Below are positions 39,304 through 47,769 of a DNA stretch of 64,000 nt, in pieces. A program made the translations under genes and the position numbers. Position 1 is the first letter of the stretch. Every line of letters starts with the position of its first letter. A model generated the notes under the pieces. The model had not been told where the DNA came from. It searched no databases and saw only the letters and a program-made list of their open reading frames with translations. Location of the stretch: contig CACIXU010000005.1 in the NCBI GenBank assembly GCA_902590705.1, positions 1 to 64,000 of the forward strand, in the 5' to 3' direction. Source of the stretch: an uncultured Bacteroidota bacterium. Its GTDB lineage: Bacteria > Bacteroidota > Bacteroidia > Flavobacteriales > Flavobacteriaceae.

Positions 39304-40194
39304 ATGAAAAAACAGATTTTTATTTTAATAGTAGTTTTTTTGTATGAAACAGGATTGTTAAATGCACAATGGTATTTAAATTTATCTGTTGATAATGATC
39401 TCTTTTTTGGCAGGGATCGTTATTATTCAAGTGGAATTTTTATTAGTTCGGGTAAACTGAATAAAAGTTCTGACACATTAACCAATTATGTTCATTGGAC
39501 TTTAGGCCATGAAATATACACTCCTTCTTTGCGCTACTCTAAGAATGTTGAATTTTATGACTATCCTTATGGAGGTTGGTTGTTTTTTCAAAGGTCAAGG
39601 GAAAGGCAGCTTAATTTATCTAATGCTTGGCTTTGGTCTATTAAAGTAGGAGTTACAGGAAAGGCTTCTTTGGCACAGTTATTACAAAACTTATATCATG
39701 ATAAAATTTTGGGATTGCCCAATATGGCCTGGGAGAAGCCAGTTCCCCAACGTTTTCATGTCAACTTAAGTGGGCTATATAAAAAACGGATTAATGTCTT
39801 TTCTAAAGCTGCTATATTGACTGATTTTTTCGGGAACTTAGGAACTCAAAGAACAGCTATTGGGTCAAATATTGGAATCCTTTTAGGTTCCACCAAAGTA
39901 ATCTCTTTCATTCATAATCCGCTTGAGATGCAGGAGGTCGGATTCGGATTTTACATTGGCTCTCGATTTGAATATCGATTACATGATTTTATGATTTCGG
40001 GGAGTTTGTTTGATGATGATGCACCCTTTACTTTAGATCCCATTCCATATAAGTATAATGCACTAGTTGGACTCGCATTTTATGGAAAGCAATTGCACTT
40101 TCAAATGCTTTTTAATCGGGCTTCTTTAGACAATACCGCTCAAAAAATCAAAGCACACAATTATCTTAATATTTCCCTCTCTAGACTTTTTTAG
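39304..40194 (+). CDS. LpxR-like lipid A deacylase (DUF2219)
   Basis: This 296-residue outer-membrane barrel has a signal peptide ending GLLNAQ. Mature residues begin WYLNLSVDNDLFFGRDRYYSSGIFISSGK, matching the N/D active-site region of LpxR, a Ca2+-dependent lipid A 3'-O-deacylase. Beta-strand-rich sequence ends in a C-terminal aromatic residue (ISLSRLF), typical for outer-membrane barrels. Lipid A remodelling is the likely role. Substrate range in Bacteroidota is not established. Confidence 0.8.
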   Translation: MKKQIFILIVVFLYETGLLNAQWYLNLSVDNDLFFGRDRYYSSGIFISSGKLNKSSDTLTNYVHWTLGHEIYTPSLRYSKNVEFYDYPYGGWLFFQRSRERQLNLSNAWLWSIKVGVTGKASLAQLLQNLYHDKILGLPNMAWEKPVPQRFHVNLSGLYKKRINVFSKAAILTDFFGNLGTQRTAIGSNIGILLGSTKVISFIHNPLEMQEVGFGFYIGSRFEYRLHDFMISGSLFDDDAPFTLDPIPYKYNALVGLAFYGKQLHFQMLFNRASLDNTAQKIKAHNYLNISLSRLF

Positions 40195-40304
40195 TCCCAC
40201 TTTTTATGTAGTTAAAAACAATTTTGGAGGAGATAATTTTTTATTAGTAGGGTTTATCATTGATTTTATATTTAAGGAATTGGCAAAAAGGATTTTTTAC
40301 ATAG

Positions 40305-40961
40305 CTAAGAACCAATTTTATTAGGGTTTAAAATCAAAAAATGGATACCAAGTATAAATCCATTGAAGTTATTTTTTTGAATGTTATTGGTTAAGGTGGA
40401 TTTTTTAAAAAATCTATATTCGACTGAGGCGTGAAACTTTTTCCAAATATTGTAATGAACGGCAAAAAGCCAGCCAAAAGCATTTTTAAACACATTGTCT
40501 GGATAGAAATTACTTTTTTGTCTAAGATCAACCATTTCTGTATTTTTTGCTTTAATTAGGTGATGGTATAACAGTCCTGTTTCGAAAAGAGTTCGCTGAG
40601 TTGGGAAAACTCTTACAGCTAAAGGAAAATTAAGGTAATCTATTTGGTCATGTGTTGAATTGTCTTTGAGATTATATTGGTAATTCACTGATAAAAGCCC
40701 TATCCCGGATGAAATACCTATTGACTTTGAGAATTTATATTGTATGTTTCCCCCAAGAACATAACCAATCTTTGAGGTGGTATAATCTCCATTTGGGCTA
40801 ATCTTAACTCCTCGCAGGTGAAGGTCAAAGTTCCATTTTCTATATATTGTAATATCTGGCCCTTTACGATATTGTAATAAAAGATTTTCATCTCCTTGAG
40901 CAAAAGTTAGGTCAAAAATAAAAGAGAATACTGTAATCCATTTAACTGTTTTTAAACACAT
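40305..40961 (-). CDS. Outer-membrane beta-barrel family protein
   Basis: This 218-residue protein has a signal peptide (FSFIFDLTFAQG) and alternating hydrophobic strands (GYVLGGNIQYKFSKSIGISSGIGLLSVNYQYNL, FPLAVRVFPTQRTLFETGLLYH, FHASVEYRFFKKSTL, FNGFILGIHFLIL). It resembles small PorT/OmpW-like barrels of Bacteroidota. The specific function is unknown. It is divergent from the GH78 gene's end and convergent with the LpxR-like gene. Confidence 0.7.
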   Translation of the reverse strand: MCLKTVKWITVFSFIFDLTFAQGDENLLLQYRKGPDITIYRKWNFDLHLRGVKISPNGDYTTSKIGYVLGGNIQYKFSKSIGISSGIGLLSVNYQYNLKDNSTHDQIDYLNFPLAVRVFPTQRTLFETGLLYHHLIKAKNTEMVDLRQKSNFYPDNVFKNAFGWLFAVHYNIWKKFHASVEYRFFKKSTLTNNIQKNNFNGFILGIHFLILNPNKIGS

Positions 40962-41034
40962 ATACCTTAAAGATAGTATAATAAAAAGAGAGAATTATAT
41001 TCTTCTTTTCAACTATAAAGTAGTCATCAAAATT

Positions 41035-43491
41035 TTATAAATTATTTTTTAAAGCATTAATAGTATAATCTCCAGGCTTAATCTCTAATACAATATAATT
41101 ATCAAAAATGTTTACAAAATTAATATTCGAATCATTTTGAATAAATTGACCATTCTTCCAAATTTCATTTTTATTTACCTCAATATTAAATGATTTATTT
41201 TTTTGAATTGGGACATATATTATTGAAGTAGTATTCTTTGGAATAAATGCTTTGATTTGTAACCCTACTTCTAATCTTTTTTTTCTAATCTTTTTAATCT
41301 TGACATTTATATCTCCTGCTGAGGACGGAACTAACCCTTCACACCATTCAAGATCATATAAATTAGGTTTAATTTTAAATTTTTTCCAACCCGGTAAAAT
41401 AGGTTCAATACCTAAAACTTTTTCTGGAAGAAGAGCTGTTGGTCCAGCACACCAAGCGTGAGATTTTGATCGGCCCAATTTTGGAATCCAATTTTCAAAC
41501 CATGCACCATTAAAATCATTCCTACTCATTTGTTCTCCCCAGTTTTTTCTAATGTAATCAAGAGCCCATTGGCCTTTTCCTTCAGAAAACATCGAATTTA
41601 GAAGCCAATAGGAAAATGATTGTTCACATGATTTCCCTTTAGCCTCAATAAATTTTACCAGAGATGATCTATAATTTTCATCAACAAGTCCATATTTCAG
41701 AGCATAAACTTGTGTTTGCTGGGTAATTCTAGAACTGTTCAAGCCATCTTTAAATAACTTTTTATTTTTGAGCCACATAAATTTTTGGACTGATTGTTTT
41801 ATTTTTTCAGCTTTTTCATACCATAAATTAGCTTGATTCATATCACCAATTATATTACGAGCTAACCATGCTGCCGAATTTAATGCACCAAAATATATAC
41901 AATTCATTGCAGTATTTTCTCCATCAACATCCATTTTAAAAGTATCGGGATGATCTAAAACAACCCAACCAGGCACTTTCCCTAATAACTTTCTTTCGTC
42001 AGATTCATAGGTTTCAAAATATTTCAATAGTAATTTTAAATTTGGATATACTTGTCTAACTAATTCATGATCTTTATAAAACATAAAGTGCTCTTTTACC
42101 ATAAGAATCCATTCTAATTGATAATCAGGAATATAAGCAGATGTTTTAGGACCTAAACGATAGTCAGTTGGATGGCGACTACGAATAGCACCTTTATCAG
42201 AAAATCTTTGGGAAAATGCACCACTTAGAATGCAGTAATCATGTAATAATTTTATGTTAGTATCAAAACTATAAGCTGAATAGCGAACCAAATAACGACT
42301 ATCTCCTGCAATATATTGTGTTTGCTCACGCCAAGGTGTATCCATCCAGGTGTCCTGCGCACAAATTTGCATGGACCACCTACCAATTTCCCATATATCA
42401 TTTAGTATACTGTCAGAGGATGAAAAATATCCTCTATTTTTTACTGGAAATGATCTAAATTTTGCTGAAACATTCTCAATTTTAACATTTTCATTTTCTT
42501 TAATAGCCAAATATCTATATGCCCTCCAAGTAATAGGGTGCCAACTTTGAAGTCCTTTTTTAGTGATATATGAGTCTGTATAATTTACATTGTCAGTAAT
42601 TAACGGAATACTATCTTTTCCCAGAGTCTCGGCTGTTCCAATTTCAATGGTTAATCCTGACTTTTTTGCATTAGCAACGAAACGAGGATATGCTGTGATG
42701 GCTTTTCCAAAATCATAAATGTGAAGGCCTTTTATACTCCATTTTCTTTTAGGGGTGATAATTTTAAAAAAAGTACGCTCCCTATTAATTACTACAATCT
42801 TATTCCATGGATCTATGGGAGGAACACCGATTTCAGTGGCATTTTCCCAATTCGAATCATTAAAATGGTTTTGCTCCCAACCATCGTATTCAAGTCTTGC
42901 ATCGTACTTTTCTCTCCTTCCAATCGTGTGATCAATTTGACGGTGATCTGTTTTGTTTTCCCAGGCAATTGCTTTTGTAACTAGCCAATTTTTATCACTA
43001 TTTAGCTTAATAATTTTTTCCTCAGAGTCAATTATTTTTGATTGAAAGAAAAAGCCGCCTTTCCCGTTCATTCTGTGATGTAATCCTTCCCCTACATTGT
43101 ATACAAGAGCAGCTATTGTATTTTCACCTAATTTAAGATAAGTAGAAATATCAATTTTCTCATATGTTTGATACTCAGGGTCTGGGTTAGTTGGAATACG
43201 ATCAATATATATACCGTTTATATAAAGTTCGGCAAATGAAAATGCTGATACATAAGCTTTAGCCTCTTTTATTGGACTATTTAACCTAAAATTTTTACGA
43301 ATATGTAAGTAATAATTTTTAGGATTCGGATCTCCGGAATCCCAAACCCAATTTGCTTCTGGCTTATTTCCTTCAAAGGATTCTGAATCAGGGGATATAA
43401 AACCTTCTTTGCTTATGAGTTTATTTTGACATATGCTAAGCTGAAATATTGCGAAAAAAAATAAAAATGTTGTCTCTTTTTTTAATTTCAT
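41035..43491 (-). CDS. Alpha-L-rhamnosidase, glycoside hydrolase family 78
   Basis: This is an 818-residue secreted enzyme (leader FFFAIFQLSICQ). N-terminal beta-sandwich domains bind sugar (KEAKAYVSAFSFAELYINGIYID is the typical family start). A long (alpha/alpha)6 barrel follows. The catalytic cluster aligns with known GH78: D384 and E389 in WMDTPWREQTQY, D397 shortly after, and a late Glu in FNGAWFENW. It should release terminal L-rhamnose from plant or algal polysaccharides or glycosides. There is no adjacent SusC/SusD pair or other CAZyme, so it is not in a visible utilisation locus. Confidence 0.9.
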   Translation of the reverse strand: MKLKKETTFLFFFAIFQLSICQNKLISKEGFISPDSESFEGNKPEANWVWDSGDPNPKNYYLHIRKNFRLNSPIKEAKAYVSAFSFAELYINGIYIDRIPTNPDPEYQTYEKIDISTYLKLGENTIAALVYNVGEGLHHRMNGKGGFFFQSKIIDSEEKIIKLNSDKNWLVTKAIAWENKTDHRQIDHTIGRREKYDARLEYDGWEQNHFNDSNWENATEIGVPPIDPWNKIVVINRERTFFKIITPKRKWSIKGLHIYDFGKAITAYPRFVANAKKSGLTIEIGTAETLGKDSIPLITDNVNYTDSYITKKGLQSWHPITWRAYRYLAIKENENVKIENVSAKFRSFPVKNRGYFSSSDSILNDIWEIGRWSMQICAQDTWMDTPWREQTQYIAGDSRYLVRYSAYSFDTNIKLLHDYCILSGAFSQRFSDKGAIRSRHPTDYRLGPKTSAYIPDYQLEWILMVKEHFMFYKDHELVRQVYPNLKLLLKYFETYESDERKLLGKVPGWVVLDHPDTFKMDVDGENTAMNCIYFGALNSAAWLARNIIGDMNQANLWYEKAEKIKQSVQKFMWLKNKKLFKDGLNSSRITQQTQVYALKYGLVDENYRSSLVKFIEAKGKSCEQSFSYWLLNSMFSEGKGQWALDYIRKNWGEQMSRNDFNGAWFENWIPKLGRSKSHAWCAGPTALLPEKVLGIEPILPGWKKFKIKPNLYDLEWCEGLVPSSAGDINVKIKKIRKKRLEVGLQIKAFIPKNTTSIIYVPIQKNKSFNIEVNKNEIWKNGQFIQNDSNINFVNIFDNYIVLEIKPGDYTINALKNNL

Positions 43492-43606
43492 TAATAACTT
43501 TATTTATCTAATTTAACCTAATTAATTAATAATAATTTTAAGAATAAATATAAAAGATTAAGACCCAATTTAAATTTCCTAAATTCATTTTAAGGCTTTC
43601 ACATGA

Positions 43607-43634
43607 TTGACAATATTTTTATTTATAATTTTTG
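43607..43634 (+). promoter_or_regulatory. Possible promoter of the 59-aa gene and SRAP operon
   Basis: TTG (43607-43609) and TAATTTTTG (43626-43634) precede the small gene by about 45 bp. The -7 box carries one extra T and the spacing is 16, so it is only approximate. Confidence 0.3.
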
Positions 43635-43678
43635 ACTCGTACCTTTTGATGGTAGGCTAATAAAAATACTAAGTCCCT

Positions 43679-43858
43679 ATGATAGTTATAAAAGACGACT
43701 ATGGAAATGATTATGAGGTTTCGGACCTTAATGCTTTTAAGGAGCATATTAAATTATATCATTCAAGAAATGGTAAAGGGGATGGAAGCATTCATGAAGA
43801 AAATGGTTTTTGGTTCAAGATAACTGAGGAGTTTTATGATTCCGTAATGAATCTATAG
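43679..43858 (+). CDS. Small conserved-looking protein upstream of SRAP
   Basis: This ORF encodes 59 residues starting MIVIKDDYGNDYEVSDLN and ending FYDSVMNL. It is acidic and soluble, with no membrane segment. It contains an HIKLYHSRNGKGDGSIHEENGFWFKIT core with good codon structure. It ends one base before the SRAP start, so the two are surely cotranscribed. I do not recognise the family. The coupling suggests a partner or regulator of the DNA-protein crosslink protein, but that is inference. Confidence 0.65.
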   Translation: MIVIKDDYGNDYEVSDLNAFKEHIKLYHSRNGKGDGSIHEENGFWFKITEEFYDSVMNL

Positions 43859-43859
43859 T

Positions 43860-44438
43860 ATGTGCTTTCATTTTAAACTATCAAAATCTGAAGAACTCTT
43901 CAAAGCTTTAGGTTTAAAAGGACATTCCGTAAATGGATTATATGATGGATTTAGTCATCCTTATATAAATGTTGTTACACAGGATAGCCCAAAAGAAATA
44001 AAACATTTTTTGTGGGGTTTGATTCCTTCATGGGCAAAAAATGATGATATTAAAAAATATACACTCAATGCCAGGTATGAAACTTTAAAAACAAAACCTT
44101 CTTTTAAAAATGCCAAACGATGTTTGATTTTTGCAGACGGATTCTATGAGTGGAAATGGATTGATAAGCAAGGGAAAAAGAAACAAAAGTATTTAATAGA
44201 ACTTCAGAATTCACAATTATTTTTTTTTGCTGGATTATATGATCAGTGGATAGACAAACAAACAGGAGAGATAATAAATAGCTGTACTATTGTAACCACT
44301 GAGGCAAAAGGTGTAATGAGAGAAATTCACAATTCAAAGATGAGAATGCCAATAATTATAGAAAACAATCAGATGGAAGAATGGTTAGAAAATAAGGAAA
44401 TAAATTTGTCCTATAACTTTAAAACCTCAGAGGTTTAA
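43860..44438 (+). CDS. SOS response-associated peptidase (SRAP/YedK/HMCES family)
   Basis: SRAP proteins form thiazolidine crosslinks with abasic sites in ssDNA through the N-terminal cysteine. The protein is 192 residues and the mature N-terminus is MCFHF, with the catalytic Cys at position 2. The active-site NARYETLKTKPSF segment (Asn and Glu), CLIFADGFYEWKW and the late histidine in MREIHNSKMRMPIII are present. It is slightly short, ending soon after NQMEEWL. It is coupled to the preceding 59-aa gene. Confidence 0.93.
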   Translation: MCFHFKLSKSEELFKALGLKGHSVNGLYDGFSHPYINVVTQDSPKEIKHFLWGLIPSWAKNDDIKKYTLNARYETLKTKPSFKNAKRCLIFADGFYEWKWIDKQGKKKQKYLIELQNSQLFFFAGLYDQWIDKQTGEIINSCTIVTTEAKGVMREIHNSKMRMPIIIENNQMEEWLENKEINLSYNFKTSEV

Positions 44439-44857
44439 GATAGCATCCCCTATAGATTTCTCTAATAGGTAATTATCTGAAAAAGAAACTGACCACAAAA
44501 CTTTTTCAAAGATATGGTGAACCTATTCCAGTACTCTTTCAAGAGTTGGAATGCCCTAATTTAAAATTACAAGAAAGACATTTTCAATAACAGCTAGAGG
44601 GTTAGTAGTAGATGAAGGCTATACCAGAACAATGCTAAGGCAAAAAGATAAATATTAAGTAATTCAGAAACACTTAAGTATATATAAATTAAGTGAAGTA
44701 AATTCCACCAACCACTAAAATCAAAAAAACCGTTTTTTGTCAATTTTTGGCTGTTTTTGGTCAATTTTGACTCATTTTTAGCCATTTTTGATCATATTTA
44801 TCTATTTTTCGACACTTTTTGGATTTGGGTTATATCTAAATAAAGACCATATCAACT
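44439..44857. other. Non-coding gap with possible decayed coding fragments
   Basis: There is no intact gene in these 419 bases between convergent genes. Two adjacent open stretches without start codons read like protein in different plus-strand frames: 44456-44590 (contains KLFQRYGEPIPVLFQELEC) and 44560-44658 (contains KITRKTFSITARG). They could be remnants of one frameshifted gene, or chance. The right part carries the phased A-tract array. A minus-strand 63-aa ORF at 44594-44785 is judged spurious. Confidence 0.4.
44733..44820. repeat. Nine helically phased A/T-tracts (predicted curved DNA)
   Basis: T-runs of 3-6 bases occur at 44733-738, 744-748, 754-758, 765-768, 775-779, 785-789, 797-799, 805-809 and 816-820. 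Centre-to-centre spacing is 9-11 bp, averaging 10.3 bp, close to one helical turn. Such phasing produces strong intrinsic curvature. It lies between two convergent genes, not in front of a promoter. Confidence 0.75.
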
Positions 44858-45778
44858 CTAAGAAAAAAGTCCTTCAGAAAGATACTTGAGTCCTGTATCA
44901 CAAGCTACAGCAACAACCTTTGATTTTGGTCCTAAACTCTTGGATAATTTTATTGCTCCTGCTACATTCATACCGCTGGACGTACCACAAAATATTCCTT
45001 CCTTCGAGGCCAATTCTTTGCAAGTCTGTCTTGCCAAGGATTCCTCAATTGAAACAACATCATCAACATATTCAGAATTATAAATAGCAGGAATAAAACC
45101 AAGGCCAACCCCTTCAACATTATGAGCGCCTTTAATTCCTTTTGATAATATTGGAGAACTAGCTGGCTCAAGCGCAATGACTTTAGAGTCAACCCCCCGA
45201 TCTTTGAATGATTTTGCTATTCCCATTAATGTTCCTGCTGTTCCAACTGTGTCACAAATTGCATCTACGTTTCCGTCAAGTTGTTGGAGTATCTCATCTC
45301 CAAGAGGAACAAAACCTTCAATAACGTCCATATTATTGAGTTGATCCGTAAAAAATGTGTAAGGTTCAACAGATATTTCCTCGGCCCTCTCAATCATCTT
45401 TCCGATAAGTTCTTTGGTGATTTTTCCATCCTCACTTTTAATAACTTCAAGATCTGCTCCCAATGCTCTCATTAATCCAATTTTTTCTTTACCAAAAACA
45501 TCTGCAGTAATTAACCTGAAACGGTATCCTTTTATACCACAAACAAATGCTAATCCAGCCCCAGTGCTTCCACCAGAGTACTCAACAACAGACATTCCTT
45601 CTTTTAGATCACCTCTTTTTTCTGCTCCTTCAATCATAGAAAGGGCCATTCTATCTTTTTTTGATCCTGTTGGATTATTTGCCTCTAGCTTTACATAAAT
45701 TTCGCCACAACCTGGTGGAATAATTTTTTCAAGTTTTACAATTGGAGTATTCCCAACCGTTTCTAAAATGTTCTTCAT
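44858..45778 (-). CDS. Cysteine synthase family PLP enzyme
   Basis: This 306-residue fold-type II PLP enzyme has the cofactor lysine in NPTGSKKDRMALSMIEGAE (about residue 40), a substrate loop EYSGGSTGAGLAFV, and the phosphate-binding loop CDTVGTAGTLMGIA. The last conserved block is GTSSGMNVAGAIKL. The family makes cysteine from O-acetylserine and sulfide, or cystathionine from serine and homocysteine; CysK/CysM cannot be separated here. Its length fits CysM/CysK rather than CBS with regulatory domains. An inverted repeat lies upstream. Confidence 0.88.
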   Translation of the reverse strand: MKNILETVGNTPIVKLEKIIPPGCGEIYVKLEANNPTGSKKDRMALSMIEGAEKRGDLKEGMSVVEYSGGSTGAGLAFVCGIKGYRFRLITADVFGKEKIGLMRALGADLEVIKSEDGKITKELIGKMIERAEEISVEPYTFFTDQLNNMDVIEGFVPLGDEILQQLDGNVDAICDTVGTAGTLMGIAKSFKDRGVDSKVIALEPASSPILSKGIKGAHNVEGVGLGFIPAIYNSEYVDDVVSIEESLARQTCKELASKEGIFCGTSSGMNVAGAIKLSKSLGPKSKVVAVACDTGLKYLSEGLFS

Positions 45779-45814
45779 TTTTAAATATTAATTTTTAAAC
45801 TGTTAATAATCTGT

Positions 45815-45847
45815 AATACAATATATTAATAATCAGTTTATTGTATT
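45815..45847. promoter_or_regulatory. Inverted repeat upstream of the cysteine synthase gene
   Basis: AATACAATA (45815-45823) and TATTGTATT (45839-45847) are perfect 9-bp inverted arms separated by 15 bases, 37 bp upstream of the start. It could be an operator or a stem-loop in the leader. No known regulator motif is recognised. Confidence 0.4.
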
Positions 45848-45991
45848 TTTAATTATCCCACAAAAAAGGATAAGTTGTCCCTCCATAAGGGTTAAATGTA
45901 ATAAGGAGAGATAAATTTTTAAATGTTTAAACAATTAATTCAACAGATTAATCAATTATCAAATAATAGGTACAATATCTGGGTGAGAGGA

Positions 45992-47143
45992 TTATGGATT
46001 AGGGATAATTTTTAATTGTTCTTCTAAGGGAAGCTCTAAAAAACTTTCGAATTCAGAATAAAATTCTGACGTTGAGTATCCAAAAGAGAGGTTAAATGCA
46101 CTTTCAAAATCCATTTTAGCCAAATTAGGGTAAAAAGTTTCCAACAATATGCTAGGATTATTAATCTTATCTATTAAATAAGCTACTGCCCAAGTACCTA
46201 GATCGTAACCAACGTTACTACAATCGTCACCATATTTAAAATCCTCTAGCTTTCTCCCTGAACAATTATTATTAAGAGCCCTCTTGGCATTATCCATTTT
46301 GTTTTGCATTTTTTCTGATAGGGATCCATAAGATTCTTCAAAAATTAAGGTGCCATTATTTATTAGTTTAAACAAAGTGAAATTTGCCATGTATTCTGCA
46401 CCACCTTCTTGCATCCATATTGACTCGTTGGGAATTACACGACTATCTCTAACGTTCCAAGTTAAATTGTAAACATGAGATAATTGTACTACATGAAAAT
46501 ATTCATGAAGAACAGTTTTGAAATCATCCTGGGCAGGAATATCATCGAAGAGATTATCAAAAGTAAACGGGTACGAACTTGATAACTTGTGAATCCCCCA
46601 TTCAAAGCCCCCATTATGCCCTGCATTTCCCCTTGGCTGGTTTGTGGCAATTACTTCAGCACCAGTTTTTTGATAAGCTATCATTGAATGATCTAATGAC
46701 TCATCTGTTTCTCTAACTAAACATTCTGTCATAGTCCACTGGTTTAGAGCTTCCCTTCTTTCGCAAAACTTATTTATTAAATCTAATGCTGCTTGCTTAT
46801 CTGCTCCAAAAACCCAATACTCTACAGGACCATATTTACCCCATTCGTCAGCAGCTGTTTTTAGTGCCAGATTTATTCCATTAACAACATTCTCCGACAA
46901 ATCCGAGGCAAAGAAAGCATTAGGGTAAAATTCAACAATTTGCTCAGAGTAGTCTTTGTTCACATCATAATTAAATATTTCTGGGTCATTAATTATATCT
47001 GTTGTATTAATTTCTAAAGGTATGAGAGATGTTGGTGCAGGTGTGGCAGATGTTGGTGTTACCGGTACAGGATTTTTATCTTCCTCTTTTGAGCAAGAGA
47101 ATAAAATAATAGATAAAAGAGCATATTTTATGGTTAATTTCAT
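45992..47143 (-). CDS. Lipoprotein with HExxH zinc-metalloprotease-like motif
   Basis: This protein has about 383 residues from the Met at 47143 (MKLTIKYALLSIILFSC, lipobox Cys), preferred over the upstream ORF start. A proline/threonine linker (PVPVTPTSATPAPTS) follows. In the middle the HEYFH motif (H213, E214, H217) in VLHEYFHVVQLSH is followed by IWMQEGGAEYMANF, where a Glu could be the third zinc ligand as in gluzincins. A secreted peptidase is plausible, but I do not recognise the exact family. The C-terminus is GYSTSEFYSEFESFLEL. It may be cell-surface exposed. Confidence 0.65.
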   Translation of the reverse strand: MKLTIKYALLSIILFSCSKEEDKNPVPVTPTSATPAPTSLIPLEINTTDIINDPEIFNYDVNKDYSEQIVEFYPNAFFASDLSENVVNGINLALKTAADEWGKYGPVEYWVFGADKQAALDLINKFCERREALNQWTMTECLVRETDESLDHSMIAYQKTGAEVIATNQPRGNAGHNGGFEWGIHKLSSSYPFTFDNLFDDIPAQDDFKTVLHEYFHVVQLSHVYNLTWNVRDSRVIPNESIWMQEGGAEYMANFTLFKLINNGTLIFEESYGSLSEKMQNKMDNAKRALNNNCSGRKLEDFKYGDDCSNVGYDLGTWAVAYLIDKINNPSILLETFYPNLAKMDFESAFNLSFGYSTSEFYSEFESFLELPLEEQLKIIPNP

Positions 47144-47431
47144 TTTAATTAGTTTGAATTTACAAGTTAATAAATTATGTTTTTTTTGTGTAAAATATTC
47201 ATGCCAATGATAAGAAGATATAATCAAATATAATTCTATTACTTAATGATTCAGATACCTTAATCGAAATAAAAGAATGAAATATTAAGTAAGCCCCCCT
47301 TTTATTTTACTGTAAATTAACTATCAAAATTTAGCTAAATAGACCAATTTTAATAGATTTGTATCAGTCGTAAATTGCTATAAAAACAATTTGATTTTTA
47401 TAAATTATTTGAAATCAATTAGTTATGATTT

Positions 47432-47505
47432 GGGGATGTAGCTCAGCTGGCTAGAGCGCTTGACTGGCAGTCAAGAGGTCGTGGGTTCGAGTCCCATCTT
47501 CTCCA
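47432..47505 (+). tRNA. tRNA-Ala (anticodon GGC)
   Basis: A full cloverleaf can be folded: acceptor GGGGATG with CTTCTCC, D-arm GCTC/GAGC, anticodon stem CTTGA/TCAAG with loop CTGGCAG (anticodon GGC at positions 34-36), and T-arm GTGGG-TTCGAGT-CCCAT. A G3-U70 wobble pair, the main alanine identity element, is present. There is one T-T mismatch at 6-67. CCA is not encoded (ACT follows). Confidence 0.93.
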
Positions 47506-47556
47506 CTAATGTTTTCAGTGATTTATATGGAGTGATTATTTGTTCAACTTGTAAAT

Positions 47557-47590
47557 TGCCAAAAAAGTGCCAAATAATTGCCTTACATTT
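47557..47590. repeat. Three 11-bp-spaced TGCC repeats downstream of tRNA-Ala
   Basis: TGCC occurs at 47557, 47568 and 47579. The first two extend to TGCCAAA and the third to TGCCTTA. An exact 11-bp period just past a tRNA 3' end resembles arm-type integrase sites, but no integrase gene is present nearby. Confidence 0.35.
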
Positions 47591-47649
47591 CCATCAGCAG
47601 CAGCTAATCAAAGTGTGTATCATTACTATTTTAAAAAGATATAGTAAAA

Positions 47650-47706
47650 ACTTAACCTACTTTAAACTATTATAGTTTTATATTCTGCTTTTCCAAGTAC
47701 CACCAT
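47650..47706 (-). promoter_or_regulatory. Degenerate leader copy with 25-bp repeat (copy A)
   Basis: This 57-bp stretch contains an AACCTAC core and the 25-bp sequence at 47682-47706 that recurs exactly at 50776-50800. It faces leftward into sequence with no evident gene. The rest of 47506-47769 shows no supported feature. Confidence 0.4.
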
Positions 47707-47769
47707 AGTTAGTTCAAAAATGTCAAGTATGTATGACATAGTAATAGAAACAATAGAAATTAGTTAAAA

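Noticed and set aside
44594..44785. Minus-strand 63-aa ORF over the phased A-tracts
   Set aside because: Its N-terminal K/N/S repeats are a by-product of the A-tract array; no other support.
45923..46015. 30-codon rightward ORF preceded by AAGGAGAG
   Set aside because: Shine-Dalgarno-like sites are not used much in this group and the ORF overlaps the 3' end of the HExxH gene; too short to support.
47460..47675. ORF starting inside tRNA-Ala
   Set aside because: Typical shadow reading through a tRNA gene; the tRNA fold explains the sequence.
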